NCBI RefSeq assembly: GCF_905220365.1 | Contig: NC_061139.1 | Span: 11,431,001 to 11,495,000, forward strand | Origin: Vanessa cardui | Taxonomy: Eukaryota; Arthropoda; Insecta; Lepidoptera; Nymphalidae | DNA: 64,000 bases | Direction: 5' to 3' | In this document: in pieces, positions 63,101 to 64,000 of the stretch | Position numbering within the stretch: the stretch's first letter is position 1 | Layout: each line of letters starts with the position of its first letter | Notes under the pieces: generated by a model | Seen by the model: the letters and a program-made list of their open reading frames with translations, nothing else | Told to the model about the DNA's origin: nothing | Database searches by the model: none | Program-made: the position numbers and the translations under genes

Positions 63101-63534
63101 GATATTGGTCGATAACGAGCCCAGTTGTAATGGAAACGATCTCCGGTCAAGGCGAATTCAATGGATATTGCGTCTTATAACACCTAATTGACAATTTGTA
63201 AGCTACGTCATTTGCGAGGGGGCTCATTGTCAGATGTTGTTCGCAACGAATGTCAAAACAGTTTTATTAATTAACCGCAATTTATCAAGTGAACGCTATA
63301 AATAAAAGAGTGAGATCATTTAGATTCTTACCCATCATGTTGGACATAAACTTGGATCTGTCCATTGGCGGGATCCATTTCGACGCCATGGGTAAGATGG
63401 CCGGCCACGTGGCTCCGAGGAGGAAGCCGAGGGCGACTCTGAGAGCCACGATCCATCCGAAGCCGGCGGCTGCGGCTCCAGGCGACAGGAGAGTCAGGAC
63501 ACTGGCTAGAAGCGTGCTGTAGCCGAACACTCGC
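30538..63534 (-). CDS. SLC17/sialin-like major facilitator transporter, last eight coding exons (5' end outside window)
   Basis: Minus-strand exons 63534-63332, 57613-57527, 56481-56351, 54845-54696, 33645-33498, 32880-32740, 31343-31258 and 30711-30538 join in frame, all GT-AG, giving 373 aa and a stop. The order of segments matches the SLC17 anion:cation symporter family (sialin, vesicular glutamate and Na/phosphate cotransporters). These are GFGWIVALRVALGFLLGATWPAI (TM4), WIPPMDRSKF, YDSPAQHPRIS, VPWRRMLLSAPVWAIVVTH (TM7), GLLSSLPYLGKYL (TM8), GLDIAPKFSGTIFGIANT and a last TM ending SGELQPW. The tail (about 20 aa) is acidic and cytosolic by family topology. Substrate cannot be assigned; sialin NHLDIAP reads GNGLDIAP here. 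Start and TM1-2 exons lie beyond 64000. Confidence 0.9.
31001..31036. other. Two adjacent hairpins sharing the loop AATC
   Basis: CTGCAGT-AATC-ACTGCAG spans 31001-31018 and AGATGTGT-AATC-ACACATCT spans 31017-31036. They lie in the last SLC17-like intron. Confidence 0.85.
31258..31343 (-). CDS. SLC17-like exon (TM11)
   Basis: It encodes TIFGIANTLSSFGGWLSTFM and VGELTKEH, starting in phase 1 and ending in phase 0 at GTAAGT. This is the equivalent of the sialin GITNTxATxPG segment. Confidence 0.88.
31563..31925 (-). mobile_element. Degenerate Helitron with internal SINE fragment
   Basis: The left block (CACGGCTTAACCGATGAAGC) and right block (GGAGTTACTTTCGCATTTAT) bracket the SINE fragment at 31726-31782. 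It lies in the SLC17-like intron between 32740 and 31343. Confidence 0.5.
31726..31782 (-). mobile_element. SINE family A 3' fragment inside Helitron-like sequence
   Basis: GTAAATTTCCCACTGCTGGG followed by CTAAGACCTCCTCTCCC is the reverse of the SINE 3' end. It lies between two Helitron-like blocks (31563-31660 and 31790-31925). Confidence 0.75.
32378..32419. other. Perfect 15-bp hairpin, 12-nt loop
   Basis: AGTCACTAATAGTAT (32378-32392) pairs exactly with ATACTATTAGTGACT (32405-32419). It lies in an SLC17-like intron, right of a Helitron-like 5' end (about 32197-32300). Confidence 0.9.
32740..32880 (-). CDS. SLC17-like exon (TM9-TM10)
   Basis: It encodes LMMIAQAFFGHDRIWSIAIF, TMALTINGAVTAGYLGNGLD and IAPKFS. 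The LDIAPxxSG motif is diagnostic of the family; the preceding Asn-His of sialin is Asn-Gly here. Acceptor TATTAG, donor GTAAGA. Confidence 0.9.
33498..33645 (-). CDS. SLC17-like exon (TM8)
   Basis: It encodes NGLLSSLPYLGKYLCALASS, VLADSLRRSGRLSTTAARKL and FTGFAVGLP. The GxxSxLPYLG and RKLF elements align with sialin. It ends in phase 1 and joins directly to 32880 to make GLPGLMMIAQAFFG, so no intervening micro-exon is needed. Confidence 0.9.
35104..35314 (+). mobile_element. Helitron-like repeat
   Basis: AATATTATAAATCAGTCTGT at the start, GTACGAAGCCGGGGCGGG and TTACTAG at the end. The 104-aa frame on the opposite strand spans it and is not credible as a gene. Confidence 0.68.
35690..35929 (+). 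mobile_element. SINE family A with 11-bp TSD and internal deletion
   Basis: TGCTGGTAAGG occurs at 35679-35689 and 35930-35940. The SINE lacks the usual GCTCGGCGGTGAAGGAAAAC middle block: TTTGTCTTTAATGAATG jumps to AAATTCTGCC. It lies in the large SLC17-like intron. Confidence 0.9.
36201..39323 (-). CDS. LINE polyprotein: AP-type endonuclease plus reverse transcriptase, 1040 aa, intact
   Basis: Endonuclease motifs: CNIRG (Asn77), LFLTETQ (Glu104), ILGDFNAHHAEW (Asp211, Asn213) and SSDHCLV (284-286). RT motifs: HPIPKKGNRSDPSNYRPIAI near 576-595, QYGFRRGRS near 625-633, LDIAKAFDRVW (Asp661), NAGVPQGCVLSP near 715-726 and the catalytic YADD at 745-748. There is no frameshift or stop, and the C-terminal domain typical of jockey/CR1-like pol (PHMEYCSHLWAGA) is present. 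No separate gag-like ORF1 is seen; the first Met is taken as start, but the true start could be upstream. It is a young, possibly active copy, transcribed in the same direction as the host transporter gene. Confidence 0.92.
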   Translation of the reverse strand: MMVVQNLVKLPQEGTISDSGGESLSGHPCSGHTPPEQGCPGCPPNSGGGNFALATVRGKRSRHHKATPTTLAVDFCNIRGLNSNLNAVHYHLETAKPALLFLTETQISSPADTTFLSYPGYKLEHSFIPRAGVCVYVRDDICSRRLGSLEGQDLSIIWLRVDCDDHPRIYACLYRSHSGNAETDRLVEHVQMATDSVLQQIPSAEIIILGDFNAHHAEWLGSRTTDHAGRSVLDFALAYDLTQLVNSPTRIPDVEDHTPSLLDLLLTSHPDGYQVIVDPPLGSSDHCLVRSTVPVVRYSRPHFVGCRRVWHYKSADWDGMRSFFASYPWGQICFSPDDPNAAADSVADVVLQGMELFIPYSAVPIGGKSQPWFGRFCKTASRRKWERYQTWANASASRDVNTSAFKKEYNSASRSLKNVIARAKTEYIGRIGERLVRLPSGTRAFWSLAKAVLGNFCQPSFPSLHRDGESLAHTAKEKADLLGSLFASNSTLDDQGKSPPTIPRCDTTMPEVKFRQSAVRKALLSLDIHKSSGPDGISPIVLRTCAPELAPVLTRLFRQSYTLGVVPNSWKTALVHPIPKKGNRSDPSNYRPIAITSLLSKIMESLINCQLLRYLEENQLISDRQYGFRRGRSAGDLLVYLTHRWAEAVESKGEALAASLDIAKAFDRVWHKALLSKLPSYGLPGKLCNWITSFLADRSIKVVVDGACSDLKFVNAGVPQGCVLSPTLFLLHINDLLQIGNIHCYADDSTVDTLYTSRANISRENVEENRNKLVSEIESSLNEVSNWGRLNLVHFNPKKTQVCALTAKKTPFVVSPRFENIPIAATGSIGILGVDISSLVQFRGQLEGKAKLASKKLGVLSKARQYFTSAHRLKLYKAQIRPHMEYCSHLWAGAPQYQLLPFDRIQRRAARVIDDQALSDLLDPLALRRDVGSLCIFYRIFHGECSEELFGLIPAAEFHLRTSRQNSKFHPHHLDVRKSTTARFLRHFLPRTTTLWNQLSPAVFPNRYDMGTFKKRAYSFLKGRQRTCKSPGVAGVHGRW
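39324..39508 (-). other. LINE 5' leader
   Basis: GC-rich segment read on the minus strand as TGGTAGTGCCACGCTG...CCGGCACGCCCGGGG...CTCTCACTT...CCCCCC. It is continuous with the ORF, resembles leaders I recall for lepidopteran LINEs of this type, and has no ORF of its own. Confidence 0.55.
40045..40240 (+). pseudogene. LINE pol C-terminal remnant with GAT-rich tail
   Basis: From 40054 the + frame reads MDVDGYRGRRRPRKRWMDCV then KEDIG and a stop. GRRRPxKRWxDCVKED is the usual C-terminal signature of another lepidopteran non-LTR element family. It is followed by CTGCGCTGACCCC and a GGATGA-rich 3' tail. 5' truncated and decayed. Confidence 0.65.
40605..43004. other. Intronic DNA of the SLC17-like gene, no feature
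   Basis: AT-rich. Frames at 40602-40886 (-), 41161-41355 (+), 42672-42869 (+) and 42800-43015 (-) are short, low complexity and unrecognised. Confidence 0.45.
43432..43562 (-). mobile_element. Short LINE fragment related to the intact copy
   Basis: CATATCGGTTCGGAAAAACC, GCCGTCGAAAGCTGGTTCC, ACAGAGTGTTGTGCGAGGC and GATGTTGTGGATTTTCG match 36277-36400 (C-terminal coding region of the intact LINE) with scattered changes and small gaps. Confidence 0.85.
43686..44124 (-). mobile_element. Complete non-autonomous Helitron (Lep1-like), 439 bp
   Basis: On the minus strand it begins TCCTACTACTATTATAAAGG and ends CGCGGGCAAAGGCTAG, with a GC-rich hairpin just before CTAG. Flanking bases are A (5') and T (3'), the classic Helitron A^T site with no target duplication. 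No coding capacity. Confidence 0.85.
44893..45165 (-). mobile_element. Helitron-like element, second subfamily
   Basis: On + it starts CTAGCCGTACCCGCGACC and includes CAAAATCGGTCCAGCCGTTC and CAAACAGACACGCCAATTTT. A short piece of the opposite end occurs on the + strand at 44155-44225 (ACAAAATTGGAGTGTCTG). Confidence 0.7.
45690..45880 (-). mobile_element. Helitron-like remnant
   Basis: AGTAGCCTATGTCCTACC, CCAATTTTCATCAAATTCGC, TTAAAGAGCGACAGATATAC and TTTCACATTTACTATAG occur in the order of the reverse Helitron. The 74-aa frame over it is not a gene. Confidence 0.6.
46203..46376 (-). mobile_element. SINE family A, 3' truncated
   Basis: It retains GTGGCAGAATTTCTATGAAA, GTTTCCTCACGATG and the tRNA-like head (CTAACCACTGGGCCATCTC on +). 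Confidence 0.85.
46918..47012 (-). mobile_element. SINE family A 3' fragment
   Basis: It carries ACAACAACAGCCTGTAAATT, CCCACAGCTGGGCTAAGG and CATATTCCACCACGC, and ends in unrelated sequence. Confidence 0.8.
47170..47334 (+). mobile_element. Lep1-like Helitron, short
   Basis: ATGTTATAAATGTGAATG, the CACGACCAATCCACTGAACC block, and the end AACGCGAGCGAAATCACGG...CAACTAG. Confidence 0.75.
48404..48633 (+). repeat. Family C repeat
   Basis: It runs from TTGACTTCCAGGCAGGATAT to AATAAACTTTATTTTGATTT and is nearly full length. It lies in the large SLC17-like intron. Confidence 0.83.
48692..48907 (+). mobile_element. Helitron-like repeat, third subfamily
   Basis: It runs from AGTATAAAATAAAGTTGCTT through ACGCAACGGATTTTCATGCG to GTGCGAAGCCGGGGCGG...CTAG. 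A piece of the same start is at 26222-26260. Confidence 0.7.
49087..49302 (-). mobile_element. Lep1-like Helitron
   Basis: On + it runs from CTAGTTGTCGATCGCGG (reverse of the 3' end, with CGATCGCG hairpin arms) to GTTACTTTCACATTTATAAG (reverse of the 5' end). Confidence 0.78.
49590..49720 (+). repeat. LINE 3' end fragment (TTCCCAAGGTTGGTG family)
   Basis: AAGGGACATAACATCATAGT, TCCCAAGGTTGGTGCAAC and CAGTACCAATGTTTGGCCAG match a common butterfly LINE tail that I recall. A reverse copy is at 61080-61275 and possible pieces lie at 34436-34560 and 40556-40604. Confidence 0.6.
50506..50703 (+). mobile_element. Lep1-like Helitron
   Basis: ATATTATAAATGTAAAAGTA, (CTGT)n, CACGACCAAACCGCTGAACC, and the 3' end CGCAAGCGAAGCCAC...AACAACTAG. 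Confidence 0.8.
50704..52600. other. Intronic DNA of the SLC17-like gene, mostly featureless
   Basis: AT-rich, no gene or clear repeat seen apart from the terminal motif TATGGTCACCCTA at 52321-52333. Confidence 0.45.
52602..53093 (+). mobile_element. SINE family A interrupted by a MITE
   Basis: The head GCGATGGCCCAGTGGCTAGA is at 52605-52624. After a 229-bp insertion (52638-52866) the SINE resumes with CGTGCATCTTAACC and continues to CAGGCTGTTGTTG near 53090. Confidence 0.88.
52638..52866. mobile_element. 229-bp MITE, hAT-like, inserted in a SINE
   Basis: The ends are CAGTGGCGTAGCT and AGCTACGCCACTG, perfect 13-bp terminal inverted repeats. Flanking 8-mers CTTGCATC (52630-52637) and CGTGCATC (52867-52874) differ at one base; the SINE consensus reads CGTGCATC. 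An 8-bp target duplication with CA...TG ends fits the hAT superfamily. No coding capacity. Confidence 0.88.
53757..54274 (-). mobile_element. Helitron split by a nested retroposon
   Basis: The left part, 53757-53846, contains the 3'-end hairpin region (CTCACGGTTTTGTCCGCG). The right part, 54165-54274, contains CACCAAATTTCATCAAATTC and CTTTCGCATTTATAATATTA (reverse of the Helitron 5' end). Between them lies 53847-54157. Confidence 0.75.
53847..54157 (-). mobile_element. Retroposon 3' end nested in a Helitron, 7-bp TSD
   Basis: GATATTA occurs at 53840-53846 and 54158-54164. The reverse complement carries AAGGTTGTCTGGAAGAAATG and GCAACAAAGAGTTAAATAAA, the same family as 6477-6685. Confidence 0.78.
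54287..54567 (+). mobile_element. SINE family A with perfect 12-bp TSD
   Basis: ATAGCCGACTCC occurs at 54275-54286 and 54568-54579. The copy is very close to the consensus, lacks only the first bases of the head, and ends CAGGCTGTTGTTG. It is probably the youngest SINE here. It lies right beside a Helitron end (54274). Confidence 0.92.
54696..54845 (-). CDS. SLC17-like exon (TM7), duplicated acceptor
   Basis: It encodes HTAVPWRRMLLSAPVWAIVV then THGASVFGYFTVVNQLPTYI and ESILHYDIKH, in phase 0 at both ends. The 3' splice site GCCGCAG sits at 54846-54852 and is repeated 44 bp upstream in a perfect tandem duplication. The next coding exon is about 21 kb away, at 33645. Confidence 0.9.
54846..54933 (-). 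repeat. Perfect 2 x 44-bp tandem duplication covering an SLC17-like 3' splice site
   Basis: 54846-54889 and 54890-54933 are identical. On the minus strand each unit starts TGTAGATAAGATC and ends TTTGTGGCCGCAG, so each carries the acceptor. Confidence 0.97.
54982..55117 (+). mobile_element. SINE family A, 5' truncated
   Basis: It begins at ATTTCATAAAAATTTTGCCA, includes GCATTGGAACAGCGTGGTGG, and ends in GGCTGTTGTTGTTGTTGTTG. Confidence 0.88.
55121..55318 (-). repeat. Family D repeat in SLC17-like intron
   Basis: It is the reverse of 15502-15735: ACACATATGTATCTCGTAAG, GGCTCCAAATGGTTCG, TGGCTGACACGCTACC and TGTCTAGA-like end. The 73-aa frame over it is not a gene. Confidence 0.75.
56351..56481 (-). 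CDS. SLC17-like exon (TM6 and central loop)
   Basis: It encodes IIGVMWSVAWFAVVYDSP and AQHPRISDTERNYLMKALPQ, then DTNKG. The YDSPxxHPxISxxE block is a hallmark of SLC17 proteins. The exon ends in phase 0 at a GTATGT donor. Confidence 0.92.
57527..57613 (-). CDS. SLC17-like exon (TM5 region)
   Basis: It encodes SSLGAAMTMPICGFLIAHFGWESAFYFT. Both ends are phase 1: the Ala codon is shared with the upstream exon and a Gly codon with the next. The acceptor TTCTTTACAG is strong. Confidence 0.88.
57888..58114 (-). mobile_element. tRNA-derived SINE (family B), most complete copy
   Basis: The reverse complement has A box TGGTCGAGTGG and B box GGGTTCTATTCC at tRNA-like spacing, then the family-B body. 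It shows that family B is Pol III-type. It lies in the SLC17-like intron between 57613 and 63332. Confidence 0.85.
59253..59400 (+). mobile_element. Helitron-like 5' end fragment
   Basis: TAATATTATAAATATAAAAG, GGATGTTTGTTGCTCAATC, CTGAACGGATGCGAATGAAA and TTTTATCCCGG follow a common Lep1-like subfamily. The 72-aa frame over it is not a gene. Confidence 0.55.
60830..60968 (+). repeat. Family C repeat, 3' part
   Basis: GAGTAACTACTGAGTTTCTT, GCCGGTTCTTCTCGGTAG and GCCTACTTGAATAAAGTTG are clear. Lies in the SLC17-like intron between 57613 and 63332. Confidence 0.83.
61080..61275 (-). repeat. LINE 3' end fragment (same family as 49590-49720)
   Basis: On + it reads ATGGGCCATCTGATAGTGGT, CACCAATGACACATCAATC, TTGGGAGTTAAGATC and ATCTGATGAGTGGGTGGTAC. 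Non-coding; lies within an SLC17-like intron. Confidence 0.7.
62770..63180. promoter_or_regulatory. GC/CpG-rich block with palindromic CRE, possible promoter or enhancer
   Basis: In very AT-rich surroundings this stretch is dense in CpG. It holds TGACGTCA at 62981-62988 and CCAAT at 62958-62962, plus CGCGGCGCGG and GCGCGCGCC runs. It lies in the intron just downstream of the SLC17-like exon 63332-63534. Both strands carry open frames of about 80-100 codons, with no recognised domain, so an unknown exon cannot be excluded. Confidence 0.35.
63332..63534 (-). CDS. SLC17-like exon (TM3-TM4), first in window
   Basis: It encodes RVFGYSTLLASVLTLLSP, then ALRVALGFLLGATWPAILP and SKWIPPMDRSKFMSNMM. 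The acceptor is CTCCTAG and the donor GGTAAGAA. The first codon needs two bases from an exon beyond the window. RxxxGxxxGxTxPA followed by KWxPPxxRS is typical of the family. Confidence 0.9.
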
Positions 63535-64000
63535 CTAGGAGAAGACAATTAAAAAATCTTTTAGTATTCAAATTACTATCTACACAAATAATATAGTCAT
63601 CAAAATATATATAAAATCTTAGTAAGCAAAGATTTTTATGTCCAATCGCCCAGATGTGGATGTCGGACGTAATGAGTCATCTGCAAATATTAGACTCATA
63701 CAGTAACTAACCTACAAACTTACTGCCACATTCACTATACCTATATTAACTTAATAAATATTGATAACGATTACCGACTACCGTTATCAAAATATTTAAA
63801 TACACCTCACACTTATATGTACTGAAATATAAAAATAACTGTCAATAAACCCATTTAATACCTATCAGTTATCGATGGAAGTACACGACTTTAAAAATGG
63901 AATTTAAACTACATAATACATTCACATACATAGTGATAGAACAAAGATTAATGTTATTTTTTTTTTTCGTTACAAATGATTTAGGAAGTAATAATACAGA
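63535..64000 (-). other. SLC17-like intron running off the right edge
   Basis: No exon-like sequence is visible on the minus strand between the acceptor at 63535-63538 and the window end. The 5' coding exons must lie further right. Confidence 0.6.

Noticed and set aside
62613..63180. Protein-coding exon in the CpG-rich block
   Set aside because: Open frames exist on both strands because the sequence is GC-rich, but none continues the SLC17 sequence or shows a domain. Kept only as a possible regulatory region.

Overview
The window is AT-rich, intron-rich nuclear DNA from a lepidopteran, most likely a nymphalid-type butterfly. The evidence is the repeat content: tRNA-derived SINEs with a TGGCCCAGTGGTTAGAAC-type head and a (GTT)n tail, Lep1-like Helitrons (5' TC, 3' CTAG, A/T insertion sites), and a LINE ORF of the jockey/CR1 kind. 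Taxon is inferred from remembered repeat families, not from a search.

Two protein genes were reconstructed exon by exon. (1) On the + strand, 11587-19712, is a complete 15-exon gene for a zinc-finger ubiquitin peptidase of the ZUP1/ZUFSP (peptidase C78) family, 731 aa. It has five CCHH fingers, an MIU-like helix and a Cys519/His649/Asp670 triad. All splice phases join without a frameshift. (2) On the - strand, from beyond the right edge down to 30538, are the last eight coding exons (63534 to 30538, 373 aa) of an SLC17/sialin-like major facilitator transporter. Its 5' exons lie outside the window and one intron is about 21 kb. A single tRNA-Gly(CCC) gene lies at 5703-5773 (-).

Layout: 1-11.5 kb is gene-poor DNA with SINEs, Helitron pieces and the tRNA. 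11.6-19.7 kb is ZUP1. 19.7-30.5 kb is intergenic, with a palindromic MITE, a perfect hairpin and possibly a long 3' UTR of the transporter. 30.5-63.5 kb is the transporter. Its largest intron (33646-54695) holds an intact 1040-aa LINE ORF in the sense orientation of the host gene, probably inserted into an older Helitron, plus many nested insertions. A GC/CpG-rich block with a palindromic CRE lies inside a transporter intron at about 62.8-63.1 kb.

The most unusual feature is at the last intron/exon boundary region of ZUP1 (18061-19308). The 3' splice site plus the first 19 exon bases of exon 14 is tandemly repeated 25 times, with a 400-bp higher-order period, and only the last copy is followed by real coding sequence. 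Independently, the transporter exon at 54696-54845 has its 3' splice site duplicated in a perfect 44-bp tandem repeat. I found no new multi-gene system; the novelty here is in splice-site duplication and nested transposons.
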